From the NCBI GenBank assembly GCA_903899985.1, contig CAIULL010000085.1, forward strand, positions 1-59,739: a stretch of DNA of 59,739 nt. The letters run 5' to 3'. This document shows, in pieces, positions 16,488 through 26,614 of this stretch. The notes beneath the pieces were generated by a model. The model saw nothing but the letters and a program-made list of their open reading frames with translations, had not been told where the DNA came from and searched no databases. The translations under genes and the position numbers were made by a program. Within the stretch, counting starts at the first letter, position 1; the number at the start of each line of letters is the position of its first letter. The stretch is from an uncultured Schlesneria sp. GTDB taxonomy: Bacteria; Planctomycetota; Planctomycetia; Planctomycetales; Planctomycetaceae.

Positions 16488-19202
16488 CTATGACGGTGTC
16501 ACCAGAGTCGGCTGACGTTTCTGATCGAGGACCTCGCGTAATTTGATGGCCAGCAATGCAAAGTCCAATGGTTTGTTAAAAAGTATTTCCTGGTTTTTGA
16601 CGATGCCGTACCTCAGGACCTCATCTTCGTTGTAGCCACTCATGAAGATCACGGAAATGTTCGGATAAAGTCGCCGAATCGTAGCTGCTAATTCCGGTCC
16701 CGAGACTTCCGGCATGACCACGTCCGTCAGCATTAACGCAATTGATGCCGAATGCTTTTCAGCCACTCGTAATGCTTCGGATGCTTTAGATGCTTCGAGA
16801 ACGTGATATCCCTTCGATTCCAGGCTGATACGCACGATTTTGCGGACGTTGCTTTCATCTTCCACTAACAAAACCGTTTCTTTTCCGTGGACATTTTGCT
16901 CCGGCTCAACCGCTTGGCGGGACGATTCAGGGCGATGCGCAAGCGGAAACAGGATTTTAAAGGTTGTGCCCCTGTTCACCTCGCTTTCGACTGAAATCGC
17001 GCCTCCGCATTGTGTTACGATGCCGTGGACGACGGATAACCCGAGTCCCGTACCACGGCCTAATTCCTTAGTCGTAAAAAAGGGTTCAAAGATCTTTCGC
17101 TTCGTATCGTCACTCATTCCACATCCGTCGTCAGAAATCGTGAGTTGAGCATATTCACCGGGCTTTAGATTCGGAAATTCCGAATTGGCAGCTTCCGTCA
17201 CGGACATCCGACTGGATTCAACCTGGATTTTACCCTGTTTTTTGATCGAGTCGCTGGCGTTCAGCACGAGATTGATAATGACCTGTTCGATTTGAACTTT
17301 TGCCCCCTGGATTTCAATCGATGAAAGATCGTACGAATCCTGTAGGGTGATGTCCTCATGAATCAATCGACGGATCATCTTCAGTGTGTCTCTAATAATC
17401 TGATTGAGGTCAACGATGGTCAGAGAGACAACTGCGTTGCGGCTGAATGCGAGCAATTGTTTGGTTAAATCGGCTGCTCCGTCACCTGCTTGAATTATCG
17501 CCTCAAGGTACTCGTGCATTGGGGAGTTCGGGGAGACTTCCGCCAGGGCGATACTGCCGTAACCATTTATGACTGTGAGAAAGTTGTTAAAGTCATGAGC
17601 AACCCCACCGGCTAATCTTCCAAGGGCCTCGATTTTTTGTGATTGCTGCAGTCGCAATTCCAGGTTTTTTCGATCTGAAATGTCGACGCCAAAGGCTAAA
17701 ACATTAATCACGTTTCCTGAAACGTCTCTCAGTGGGCTGAAGACTGCGTCGACATCGCGCGCACCCATGTCGGGGAAGACTGTATGGACTTCAAAACGTG
17801 AAGCGACCCCACGGGTTGCGGCCTCGATGGCCAGGTTAACGGGCGTCACTGATGTTTCGTGAATCCAACCGATTTCAGAAAACTTTCTTCCGACGATCTG
17901 TTGCGGCGACATTTTCATTGAGGCGAACGCGAGTTGATTCACTTCTGTGACTACGCCATCAAGTCTGAGGACACAGACTAATCCCGCGAGGCCATCCAGA
18001 ATCTGCCTCAAAAAATCACGCTCTCGTCGTAGCTTGAATTCGATCTGCTTACTTTCCGTGACATCACGTGCAAAGCAGTAACCACCCCCATCCATTTTGC
18101 GGGGGACCGTCTGCCATGACAGCCATCGGTAAGAGCCGTCTTTACACAGATATCGATTTTCGAAACCAACAATCGGCTCACCTTGGACCATCCTTTGACC
18201 TGCCGCGTATGAGGAGTCGACGTCATCAGGGTGAACAAAATCCAGCCATGGACGGCTCAACAATTCCTCGACAGACCACCCAAGGCATTTGCTCCATGCA
18301 GGGTTCAATTTCTCAAAACGCCCGTTCGTGCCAGCGATGCTCAGCAGATCAATGGCGTTATCCCATAAATGCGTCAGTTCATCTTCCATTCTTAGGTCGT
18401 CTGTAATGTCACAGCACTTGCCCGTGACGCCAGAAACATTTCCTTGATCATCGAAATAGGGCGTTTTGAAGATTTCAAAACTGTGGGCGACTCCTGCAAG
18501 ATTGGCGACGATTCTCATTTTTTCGGGGTTTTTCGTTTGCATGACTCGCTCGTCAAACTCGCGAAGTTTTTCGGTATCCTCCGGGAGAAAGAAAGCATTG
18601 TTGTCTTTCCCCACGATGTCGATGGCTTTCGTGGAAACGGTTCGTTCGGCCGCTTTGTTCACGAAGAGATACCTCCCTTGTCGATCTTTGACGAAAAGCG
18701 CATCTCCTACCGCATCAGTGGCTGCCTGCAAGTAACGATTTTGTTCTTCCAATTCGTCGAAGAACCTCATTCTGTCGGTCACATTGATCGAGAAGCCTGC
18801 GAGCTTCCGTGGTGTGCCGTTATCATGCCTTTCGAGTTGACCCCATTCTTCGAACCATTCGATCGTGCCATTCGGTTGGATGACGCGGAAAAGGTTGTGG
18901 TAATCAGAGCCGTTTGCCAAAAGGGAGTTGAAAGCTGCATCGAATCTGCTCAGATCCTTTGGATGAATCAACATTCGCAACGAATTCAATGATTCAGGCC
19001 GATCGGGATTAGCGGGGAGCGCACTTTCCCTCGAAAAATAACGTACAAACTCGTCCGTTTCGATATCCCACTCAAAGGAAGTCGCCATCACGGAATGAAT
19101 CGATGCCTGCAACCGGGCCTCCCGTCCTTTCTCAGTGATTTCGGCAAGAAATCCTCCGTTTCGACCTTCTTGGACTTCTTTCATTTCTCTCTCAGTGATC
19201 AA
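16488..19202 (-). CDS. Multi-PAS hybrid sensor histidine kinase with receiver
   Basis: 904 residues, no membrane segment, so a cytoplasmic sensor. Four PAS domains follow one another at about residues 30-140, 150-265, 270-390 and 395-515, each ending in the VTDR, CDITDD, ARDVTES or VDISDR type linker. The HisKA box reads LGRLAGGVAHDFNNFLTVING with the phosphoacceptor His near residue 537. The ATPase domain (NLVLNASDSI, DDGCGMS, FFTTKELGRGTGLGLSVVHG) is complete. A C-terminal receiver has its Asp near residue 825 (MLTDVVMPEVSGPEL), FMSGY and the conserved Lys in NKPL. The HDFNN box type is common in planctomycete and myxobacterial hybrid kinases. It is transcribed divergently from the CheB-CheR gene, suggesting shared control. 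Confidence 0.92.
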   Translation of the reverse strand: MITEREMKEVQEGRNGGFLAEITEKGREARLQASIHSVMATSFEWDIETDEFVRYFSRESALPANPDRPESLNSLRMLIHPKDLSRFDAAFNSLLANGSDYHNLFRVIQPNGTIEWFEEWGQLERHDNGTPRKLAGFSINVTDRMRFFDELEEQNRYLQAATDAVGDALFVKDRQGRYLFVNKAAERTVSTKAIDIVGKDNNAFFLPEDTEKLREFDERVMQTKNPEKMRIVANLAGVAHSFEIFKTPYFDDQGNVSGVTGKCCDITDDLRMEDELTHLWDNAIDLLSIAGTNGRFEKLNPAWSKCLGWSVEELLSRPWLDFVHPDDVDSSYAAGQRMVQGEPIVGFENRYLCKDGSYRWLSWQTVPRKMDGGGYCFARDVTESKQIEFKLRRERDFLRQILDGLAGLVCVLRLDGVVTEVNQLAFASMKMSPQQIVGRKFSEIGWIHETSVTPVNLAIEAATRGVASRFEVHTVFPDMGARDVDAVFSPLRDVSGNVINVLAFGVDISDRKNLELRLQQSQKIEALGRLAGGVAHDFNNFLTVINGYGSIALAEVSPNSPMHEYLEAIIQAGDGAADLTKQLLAFSRNAVVSLTIVDLNQIIRDTLKMIRRLIHEDITLQDSYDLSSIEIQGAKVQIEQVIINLVLNASDSIKKQGKIQVESSRMSVTEAANSEFPNLKPGEYAQLTISDDGCGMSDDTKRKIFEPFFTTKELGRGTGLGLSVVHGIVTQCGGAISVESEVNRGTTFKILFPLAHRPESSRQAVEPEQNVHGKETVLLVEDESNVRKIVRISLESKGYHVLEASKASEALRVAEKHSASIALMLTDVVMPEVSGPELAATIRRLYPNISVIFMSGYNEDEVLRYGIVKNQEILFNKPLDFALLAIKLREVLDQKRQPTLVTPS

Positions 19203-19608
19203 GGCGAGTTCATTGGTCTAACGGAAAGTGTTCGGTCAAAAATACTGCGCTGGCTATGGGTGAAAATGATGCGGCAGCGGCGGTATTCATCGAATCGTTC
19301 TCGGTCGTAATAAAGTTATGCTCTGGCTCCGCGAATTAAATGTCAATCGGATACGGTGGGTTTGCGGTTGTGCGCAATCTCTATTGAAAACGCGCAACCA
19401 TTCGATCTGGATTTGCGCTTTTTCAGCATAGCAATCACGAGATCAATCACCAATAATTTTTTGGGCTGAATATTTTTCAAAGATCGGCGTCGCCTTTGTT
19501 TTGATCGGCGTCGCTCAGTATTATCAAGGCTGTCGAGCAAGGCGAATGTACGCGACAGGGAATTCACATGACTCCTGCCGTGAACCAGGTCTGAAATATG
19601 CGGAACGA
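19203..19608. promoter_or_regulatory. Divergent control region with 21-bp direct repeat
   Basis: This stretch separates the minus-strand hybrid kinase from the plus-strand CheB-CheR gene and must hold both promoters. gatcggcgtcgc occurs twice, at 19482-19493 and 19503-19514, a period of 21 bases or two helical turns, just upstream of the CheB-CheR start. That spacing would suit a regulator bound to one face, which is inference. No -35/-10 pair stands out well enough to call. Confidence 0.35.
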
Positions 19609-22257
19609 ATGAAAAGAACGACGTCCGCAAAAGATCCCACTGATGTTTCTGGAGCGACCGAGAAATCCGGGGTCGAGGAAGCTCAGTGGCAATTGCGGGG
19701 GGGCGAGTTCCCGATTGTCGGAATGGGAGCTTCCGCAGGGGGACTCGAAGCACTTGAGAATTTCTTCAAGCACGTTCCTCCGTCAAGCGGCTTGGCATTT
19801 GTCATTGTCCAACATTTGGACCCCACTCACACGAGCGTCCTGGATGAACTGCTCCAACGCTGCACGACAATGAAGGTCAGTCAGGTCGAAGATCTCACAC
19901 AGGTTCAGCCGGACCACGTCTACGTGATACCACCGAACTTCGACATGTACCTGCTGCACAACATCTTGCATCTGGTTAAAATCAAAGTTACGCCGGTTCG
20001 TGGCTTACAATTGCCAATCAATTCATTCTTTCGTTCACTGGCGGAAGAACTGCGTGATCGAAGCATCGGCATCGTCCTTTCGGGGATGGGGACGGATGGC
20101 ACGTTGGGCCTGAAGGCGATCAAGGAACAGGCCGGGATCGTTCTGGTGCAAGATCCGGAGACCGCAAAGTTCGACGGGATGCCCCGCAGCGCTGTGAATT
20201 CCGGCCTGGCTGACATAGTGGCATCCGCGGAAGAACTGCCCGCTCGTCTTCTCGCGTTATTGCAGCATACTCCGGTTCTTGTTTCGCCCGTGTCAACCGC
20301 TCAGGATGATTCTCGAAGTGATCTTGATAAACTGATTATGCTGCTTCGTCGTCAGGTGGGCCATGATTTTTCAATGTACAAACGAAATACGCTTCATCGT
20401 CGTATTGAGCGGCGCATGGGATTGCACCAGATCTTGAAGATCAAGGACTATGTTCAATTTCTTGGCGAAAACCCACAAGAATTAGAGCTGCTTTTTAAGG
20501 AACTGCTGATCGGTGTCACGAGCTTCTTCCGGGACAGTTCTGTCTGGGATCAGTTAAGCAACGAAATTCTGCCTACGCTTTTAAAAAAACAATCGGCAAG
20601 TCGTGCCTTGCGAGCCTGGGTGGCGGGGTGCTCGACAGGTGAAGAAGCCTACTCACTGGCCATCGTCTTCAAGGAATCGCTTGATAACCTTAAGGATCTG
20701 GGGAAGTTTTCCGTGCAGATCTTCGCCACGGACCTGAATCGAGACTCCGTGAGAATCGCTCGCCAGGGCTTTTTTGCTGATGCCAGCATGGCCGAAGTCT
20801 CGCCTGAACGGTTGGGCCGTTTTTTTATTAAGGAAGAGAAGGGATATCGAGTCACGCACGAGATTCGAGCGATGATCACTTTTGCTCCCCAGAATCTGAT
20901 TTCCGATCCCACTTTCTGCAATTTAGACATTCTCTGCTGTCGAAATCTGCTCATCTATTTTACGCAGGAATTGCAGAACAAGATTTTGACGCTGTTCCAC
21001 TATAGTTTAAAACCTGGCGCGGTCCTGTTTCTGGGTAACGCAGAAAGCGTGGGTGGTTTCACGGATTTGTTCGTACATGAGGGAGGCTCATCCCGGTTTT
21101 TCTGGCGAAAAGAAACTGCCAGAAACACGCACGCAATTCACTTCCCTTCGGCGACATCAGCTCACAAATCCGACCAGGTCAAGGCCACCCCCACTCCCGT
21201 CAACACTCCCCCCAACTTACAGACGCTGGCCGAGCAATGGGTGCTTCAACACCGCACCCCTGCGTCGGTTCTTGTCAACGATCAGGGAGATATTCTGTTC
21301 ATCATTGGACGCACGGGCCGTTATCTTGAGCCAGCGGCGGGAAAGGTTAATTGGAATGCCCTTGTGATGGCTCGTGAAGGATTGCGTGAGCCGTTAACAA
21401 CCGCCTTCCAAAAGGTCTGTCACCAGAAGCAATCCGCGATTCTTCGACGTCTGAAAGTGACCGAAAACCGCTTGAATTACTTTGTCGACGTCGGCATCGA
21501 ATTTATTCATGATCCAGGGGCCTTGCTCGGGCTGCTAATGATCATGTTCACGGAAGTACCAGGTTCAAGATCGCTTTCAAAAAGCCAAAGCGGCAAGGCC
21601 GAGCCTTCGAATGATCGCGTGCGCGAACTGGAACAGGAAGTCCAGCGATCTCATGAAGAACTTGAGAAAACGCTGGAAGAACACCAGACATCACGGGAAG
21701 AACTGAAATCGATCAACGAAGAGATGCAGTCGGCCAATGAAGAATTGCAGTCGCTGAATGAAGAGCTGACCACTTCGAAAGAAGAGCTGCAGTCGCTGAA
21801 CGAAGAACTTCAGACCGTTAATGCCGAGTTACAGGCGAAAGCGAATGAATCGTATGCCGCGAACAACGACATGAGAAACTTACTCGACAGCACCGAAATC
21901 GCCACGGTGTTTCTCGACAATTCGCTCAACGTTCGTCGATTCACCGAATCGGCGAACAAAGTGATCAAGCTGATTCCGACCGACGTCGGTCGGCCGATCA
22001 CCGATCTGGTGACAAATTTGATCTACCCCGATTTTGAGAGTGATGTCCGCAATGTTCTGCGAACACTGGTCTCCATCGATAAATCGCTTGTCACCCACGA
22101 CGGGCAATATTTTGCCACCCGTCTGATGCCCTACCGCACGATCGACAACCGGATCGATGGTGTCGTCATCACGTTCACGGATCTTTCGCGCGCCATGAAA
22201 ATTGCGGCCGAGGCCCGTTCACAACTCGTCGACACGGAAAAAGGGATTGTGAAATGA
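19609..22257 (+). CDS. CheB-CheR fusion with coiled coil and PAS domain
   Basis: About 882 residues from the chosen ATG. The methylesterase part starts at FPIVGMGASAGGLEALE (catalytic Ser), with VIVQHLDP (His) and LSGMGTDG (Asp), so all three catalytic residues are there; the CheB receiver domain is missing. The CheR part includes MYKRNTLHRRIERRM, RDSSVWDQL, WVAGCSTGEEAYSLAI for SAM binding and LDILCCRNLLIYF. Next comes a long heptad coiled coil (ELKSINEEMQSANEELQSL and so on), then a PAS domain. Such fusions act in chemosensory-like two-component systems without CheA. The start is uncertain: an in-frame ATG at 19546 and a TTG at 19501 also exist, but the conserved domain starts well after all three. 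It overlaps the next gene by four bases. Confidence 0.92.
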   Translation: MKRTTSAKDPTDVSGATEKSGVEEAQWQLRGGEFPIVGMGASAGGLEALENFFKHVPPSSGLAFVIVQHLDPTHTSVLDELLQRCTTMKVSQVEDLTQVQPDHVYVIPPNFDMYLLHNILHLVKIKVTPVRGLQLPINSFFRSLAEELRDRSIGIVLSGMGTDGTLGLKAIKEQAGIVLVQDPETAKFDGMPRSAVNSGLADIVASAEELPARLLALLQHTPVLVSPVSTAQDDSRSDLDKLIMLLRRQVGHDFSMYKRNTLHRRIERRMGLHQILKIKDYVQFLGENPQELELLFKELLIGVTSFFRDSSVWDQLSNEILPTLLKKQSASRALRAWVAGCSTGEEAYSLAIVFKESLDNLKDLGKFSVQIFATDLNRDSVRIARQGFFADASMAEVSPERLGRFFIKEEKGYRVTHEIRAMITFAPQNLISDPTFCNLDILCCRNLLIYFTQELQNKILTLFHYSLKPGAVLFLGNAESVGGFTDLFVHEGGSSRFFWRKETARNTHAIHFPSATSAHKSDQVKATPTPVNTPPNLQTLAEQWVLQHRTPASVLVNDQGDILFIIGRTGRYLEPAAGKVNWNALVMAREGLREPLTTAFQKVCHQKQSAILRRLKVTENRLNYFVDVGIEFIHDPGALLGLLMIMFTEVPGSRSLSKSQSGKAEPSNDRVRELEQEVQRSHEELEKTLEEHQTSREELKSINEEMQSANEELQSLNEELTTSKEELQSLNEELQTVNAELQAKANESYAANNDMRNLLDSTEIATVFLDNSLNVRRFTESANKVIKLIPTDVGRPITDLVTNLIYPDFESDVRNVLRTLVSIDKSLVTHDGQYFATRLMPYRTIDNRIDGVVITFTDLSRAMKIAAEARSQLVDTEKGIVK

Positions 22258-25079
22258 ACCTTCCTAATAACGAGCCTGATGATTTGAGACGTGCCGCAGA
22301 GAAGCGGCTCAAGGACAATTCGACGTCTGGTAAGCTGCTGTCGCAAGCGGAATTGCAACGGCTGCAACACGAATTGCAGGTCTATCAGGTCGAGTTGGAA
22401 ATTCAGAACGAGGAACTGTGTGCTGCAAAGGCCGAGATTGACGTCAGCTTAAAACGCTACGTCGATCTTTTCGAAACTGCGCCGGTCGGTTACTTCAACC
22501 TCAATTCCGAGGGGGTTATTCTCGATGTGAATCCCGCTGGGATAAGTCTGGTAGGTCTCGACTTCCATCTATTAAAAGGGAGCAAATTTGGCTTGTTACT
22601 GGCCGAGGCAGATCGATCATTGTTCACCACGATTCTTGCCGATGTTCTTGCGACGGGGGCAAAGCATTCTGGAGAGCTGACGATCGTGCGCGAGGGAGGA
22701 GAAAAGAGATTCATTCGGTTGGAGGCATGCGGCTCTTCGTTCAGCAACATCTGCCAGGTGGTTTTGATTGACCTGACGGTACGAAAACAGGTGGAAGACA
22801 AGCTTCGTTTAAGCGATCTTGCATTGAAGGCGATCTCTGAGGGAGTCGTCATCACAACTGCGGACAAGAAAATTCGATGGGTTAATCAGGAATTCGAGTC
22901 GATGACCGGATTTACATGGTCAGAGTGGGAGGGAAAGACCTGCGTACAGATTCAGGGAGTTTTGACTGATCCCAAAACCGTCGCAGAAATACGCCACGCG
23001 GTCAGGAATGGTCGCGAATTCCACGGCGAAATTCTGAACTATCGAAAAAACAGGGACGCCTTTTGGAATGAATTGTCGATTTCGCCGATCCGCGACGAAC
23101 GAGGCGCGCTGACCCACTTTATCGGGGTTGTTCGAGATATCACATCCCGCAAACAGATCGAAAAGGAAAAGCAAAACAGCGACGAGCGATTGAAGTTCGC
23201 GCTCAAGGCATCGAACGTTGGGTTGTGGCACTGGGACATTCAGACAAACACCGTCTATTTTTCGCCGGAATGGAAAAGTCAGTTGGGTTATGCCGATGAT
23301 GAGATCAGCAACAGGCATGATGAATGGGTATCACGTGTCCATCCTGATGAGCGTTCCTTCGTACTTGAACATCGTGAAAAATACCTGGCAGGGAAAATCA
23401 CAGCCTACGACGTTGAGTTTCGGATGCGCCACAAAGATGGCACGTGGAGATGGATCAACGCTCGCGGCGATGTACGTTACGACGAAAATGGTAACCAGAT
23501 TGGGATGCTTGGTTGCCATATCGATATTACGGAGCAGAAGTCGGCGATTGAGTCGCTGCAACTCATGAAATTCTGTGTCGACCATACAGCAGATCCCGTG
23601 TATTGGATCAGCCGTGAAGGCCGTATTCAGTATGTCAATCATGCGTGTTGTTCTCAGCTTGGCTATTCCCGTGACGAGCTTCTCAGTATGTCGATTTGGG
23701 AATTGGACTTTGTCGCGGATTATCAACCGGGACTCTGGGAAAAGCATTTTGAAGAAATCAAGCGTCGCGGCAACATCATTCTTGAAACCCGGCACCGAGC
23801 CAAAAATGGACGTGAGTTTCCCGTTGAAGTGAACGCTAACTATGTGAAAATCGGCAATCGAGAATTAAATTTCGCGTTTGCTCGCGACATCAGCGAGCGT
23901 AAACAGGCTGAGGAGGAACGTCGCAAGCTACATGCACAATTGCAACATGCCCAGAAGCTGGAAGGTTTGGGTGTAATGGCCAGCGGAATTGCTCACGACT
24001 TTAATAATTTGCTGACATCCATGTTGGGGAACGCCAGCCTGGCACGCATGCAATTGCAGCAAAAATCGCCCATCGAAGGCTATCTCGACGAGATCGAGAG
24101 TGCGGCGACAAATGCCGCGAAACTGACGGGTCAGATGCTTGCCTATTCCGGTAAGGGCCGATTTGTCATTCAGCCGCTTCAGCTCGACGTTGTGGTCAAT
24201 CAGACCATGCATTTATTGAATACCATCATTTCTAAAAATGTGGAAATATGTTTGAATCTTGAGCCAGCGTCGTTCGAAGGTGACGCTTCACAGGTGCAGC
24301 AAATTATCATGAACTTGATGACAAATGCTTCCGATGCATTCCAGGGACAGCCGGGTCAAATTCGTGTGCGAACAGGAATCCGAACACTGGATGCGTCAAG
24401 CCTCTATTCGCCGTTCGTTCCCGATGTCTTGACTGCAGGTGAGTATGCCTTTGTCGAAGTGGAGGACAACGGCTGCGGCATGAGTGTGGAAACACTGGCG
24501 AAAATATTTGACCCTTTCTTTTCGACAAAAATGACCGGTCGAGGTCTGGGGCTAGCTGCCGTTCTCGGGATCATTCGAAGTCACCATGGGACGATCAAAG
24601 TTGCCAGCGAACTGGGTCGTGGAACCTGTTTTGAGGTGTTATTCCCTTCCATTAAAGCAACGAAATTGCAAAGTCCGAATGAACCAGATGAGCCGGTTGC
24701 GAGTCCAAAGGGGACGATCCTCATCGTCGATGACGAAGAATTCGTTCGTCGTTTTCTTGGCAAATGCGTTCAGTCAGCCGGATTCAGTGTTCTTACCGCA
24801 TCCGATGGCGGCGAGGGGCTAGACGTTTTTCGTCAACATACAAAGGAAATCTCGCTTGTCATTCTCGACCTGACGATGCCACGCAAAAATGGGTTGGAAG
24901 TGCTAAAGGAACTGCGCAGTCAGTCAGTGGACTTGCCCGTTTTAATGATGAGCGGCTATAGCGAACAAGACGTTTCACTTCAGACTTCCGGTGTTGGCGC
25001 TTGCGCATTTATTCAGAAACCATTTTCTCCGAACGAATTGATTAGTCGTATCGGCACGCTGCTTTCGTCAAGAAATTAA
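22254..25079 (+). CDS. Multi-PAS hybrid histidine kinase with receiver
   Basis: 941 residues, no membrane segment. It opens with the helical stretch LQHELQVYQVELEIQNEELC that typifies kinases paired with CheB-CheR fusions. About four PAS domains follow (VDLFETAPVGYFNLNSEG; then modules ending VVRDITSRKQ, HIDITEQK and ARDISERKQ). The HisKA box LEGLGVMASGIAHDFNNLLT has its His near residue 580. The ATPase domain shows MNLMTNASDAF, EDNGCGMS and GRGLGLAAVLGI. The C-terminal receiver has its Asp near residue 871 (LVILDLTMPRKNGLEV) and QKPFSP. Its ATGA overlap with the upstream stop indicates translational coupling, so the two products are probably made in fixed ratio. Confidence 0.93.
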   Translation: MNLPNNEPDDLRRAAEKRLKDNSTSGKLLSQAELQRLQHELQVYQVELEIQNEELCAAKAEIDVSLKRYVDLFETAPVGYFNLNSEGVILDVNPAGISLVGLDFHLLKGSKFGLLLAEADRSLFTTILADVLATGAKHSGELTIVREGGEKRFIRLEACGSSFSNICQVVLIDLTVRKQVEDKLRLSDLALKAISEGVVITTADKKIRWVNQEFESMTGFTWSEWEGKTCVQIQGVLTDPKTVAEIRHAVRNGREFHGEILNYRKNRDAFWNELSISPIRDERGALTHFIGVVRDITSRKQIEKEKQNSDERLKFALKASNVGLWHWDIQTNTVYFSPEWKSQLGYADDEISNRHDEWVSRVHPDERSFVLEHREKYLAGKITAYDVEFRMRHKDGTWRWINARGDVRYDENGNQIGMLGCHIDITEQKSAIESLQLMKFCVDHTADPVYWISREGRIQYVNHACCSQLGYSRDELLSMSIWELDFVADYQPGLWEKHFEEIKRRGNIILETRHRAKNGREFPVEVNANYVKIGNRELNFAFARDISERKQAEEERRKLHAQLQHAQKLEGLGVMASGIAHDFNNLLTSMLGNASLARMQLQQKSPIEGYLDEIESAATNAAKLTGQMLAYSGKGRFVIQPLQLDVVVNQTMHLLNTIISKNVEICLNLEPASFEGDASQVQQIIMNLMTNASDAFQGQPGQIRVRTGIRTLDASSLYSPFVPDVLTAGEYAFVEVEDNGCGMSVETLAKIFDPFFSTKMTGRGLGLAAVLGIIRSHHGTIKVASELGRGTCFEVLFPSIKATKLQSPNEPDEPVASPKGTILIVDDEEFVRRFLGKCVQSAGFSVLTASDGGEGLDVFRQHTKEISLVILDLTMPRKNGLEVLKELRSQSVDLPVLMMSGYSEQDVSLQTSGVGACAFIQKPFSPNELISRIGTLLSSRN

Positions 25080-25153
25080 GGAATATCTCAGAACATCATG
25101 GACTGCCTAAAAAGGCATCAATCGATTTCAGATTTACAGCGGAAAGTTTTGGG

Positions 25154-25615
25154 ATGAACATCGAAAAGGACATTCCCGGCGGACAGAACCCGGTTGAAGA
25201 TCCACACAACGCCAGAGACTCAGCCAAGAACTATCACGCGGGAAACGAAACCATCCTGGTCGTGGAGGACCACGATGCGATCCGTCGACTTATGGTGCGA
25301 TGCCTCGAAAAAAACGGATACAAGGTCTTGTCTGCAGAAAACGGTAACGACGCGCTCCAAGTTTTTGAAAATTACTCAGAACCGATTCACCTGCTTTTGT
25401 CCGATGTCATCATGCCAGAAATGGACGGCGTGAAACTTGCCGAGACCCTTCAACCATTGGCTCCAAAAATGAAGGTCCTTTTTATCAGTGGTTATACCGA
25501 TGACTGGAATCGCTACTTCATTCCCGCACACGGAGACAAGCACTTGTTTCATAAGCCGTTTACGATTCCCGATTTTTTGCTGGAAGTCAGGAAATGCCTG
25601 GATCGGGACTCGTAG
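25154..25615 (+). CDS. Single-domain response regulator (receiver only)
   Basis: 153 residues. After a 35-residue charged lead, a receiver domain begins at ETILVVEDHDAIRR (acidic pair), with the phosphoacceptor Asp in LLLSDVIMPEMDG, Ser in VLFISGYTDD and Lys in FHKPFTIPDF. There is no output domain, so it would relay phosphate or act by protein contact. It is 74 bp downstream of the second hybrid kinase, with GGAAAG before its ATG, and is the likely terminal member of this three-gene unit. Confidence 0.93.
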   Translation: MNIEKDIPGGQNPVEDPHNARDSAKNYHAGNETILVVEDHDAIRRLMVRCLEKNGYKVLSAENGNDALQVFENYSEPIHLLLSDVIMPEMDGVKLAETLQPLAPKMKVLFISGYTDDWNRYFIPAHGDKHLFHKPFTIPDFLLEVRKCLDRDS

Positions 25616-25995
25616 TTGGTCGGCACAAGAGGTTCGTCATGGGCTGCCGTTCCATGAAACGTAGGAACTTTCACCACATTTCTATAGTCAAATTCTTCAA
25701 GTATGTTCTGCGCAGATCTTCTGACTCCGCATAGTTGTCAAGCGAAAGTTTCCGCGTTATTCCAATTAGCGCTGTAACGAATTTTCACTTGATCTGTGAC
25801 GAATAACAAAGTGAAAAATGTCTTTTTGGCGTTTTTCGCGATGTGCCACGGTTTCAGAGAAGCGGTGATTTCAACTCTAAGTGCGATATGTCCTTAGATA
25901 CTGCTTGATTGCAGACTGCCCGGCAGCAGAGTCAGTATTCAGTTCAGCCGATATTTTCTCAAAAATACGGCGCGGCGAGCTCCATGGTTCGATGA
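25616..25995. other. Intergenic region, weak hairpins only
   Basis: No coding frame here is supportable. A 9-bp inverted repeat, ttttcactt at 25782-25790 and aagtgaaaa at 25809-25817 with T-rich sequence following, could be a weak terminator. A smaller tcatgg/ccatga hairpin lies near 25638-25659, about 25 bases after the receiver gene. Confidence 0.35.
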
Positions 25996-26295
25996 TTACG
26001 GTTCGATCGCAGCTTCGACGAACTCTTCGATTCCGATTCCCTTCACGTCGAAGTGCAGGTCCATCCATTGATCATAAATAGCCTGCAGGAACTTCAGTTC
26101 GTATCCCCTGCCGCGCCACTCTTTCTGGACGTGGACCGACAGGATGATTCCGTGTGGCCGGTCTCGGGCGGCTTCAAGTTCAACGGTCATAATTGGCCCG
26201 GCAGCCGAGGGCCCGACATCTGGATAATAGTCCACCGTCAGTCGGGACTCTTTAACGGTCCCGTCATCGGCTATGACGTCTCGGATTCTGATCAT
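25996..26295 (-). CDS. Hypothetical protein, 99 residues
   Basis: I do not recognise a family. The protein starts MIRIRDVIADDGTVKESRL, is acidic, and predicted strands alternate with a helix in FLQAIYDQWMDLHFD. ILSVHVQKEWRGRGYELKF superficially recalls an acetyltransferase pyrophosphate loop (RGRGY), but the domain is too short for GNAT. The frame has normal codon character for the region and no competing frame of similar quality. It is convergent with the receiver gene and tail-to-head with the RRM gene. Confidence 0.5.
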   Translation of the reverse strand: MIRIRDVIADDGTVKESRLTVDYYPDVGPSAAGPIMTVELEAARDRPHGIILSVHVQKEWRGRGYELKFLQAIYDQWMDLHFDVKGIGIEEFVEAAIEP

Positions 26296-26556
26296 CTTTG
26301 GGCCTGATTTTGCGATTTTCGGACCGAAGCTACAGAGGTTTCGAAACGAGATCCTGTGAATGACATTCAGGCCAAGGCGTTTGTGAGCCGATTGATCAAA
26401 GAATTAAGTTATGGGTTAAGATCAGCCAAGGTATTGGAATCCGTACACGCTGTAAATTCAAGTTGACAAGCGATAAAACTGATGAATCAAGTTTCGAGTA
26501 CCGACGAACGTTGTATTTAAATGCGATACGCTGGCGTTATTTCGCCTGGTTGCATG

Positions 26557-26587
26557 AAAAAAGCCCGGCTTCTTACGAAGCCGGGCT
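26557..26587 (-). terminator. Rho-independent terminator of the RRM gene
   Basis: An 11-bp GC-rich stem (agcccggcttc at 26562-26572 with gaagccgggct at 26577-26587) around a four-base loop is followed, on the minus strand, by a run of Ts (aaaaa at 26557-26561 on plus). It lies 28 bases beyond the RRM stop codon, the position expected for its terminator. Confidence 0.85.
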
Positions 26588-26614
26588 CTTGTTCTGCATG
26601 GGGACTGCTATTAA

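Noticed and set aside
19501-19608. Upstream extension of the CheB-CheR protein from a TTG
   Set aside because: Not conserved in character and overlaps the direct-repeat control region; ATG at 19609 (or 19546) is more likely.
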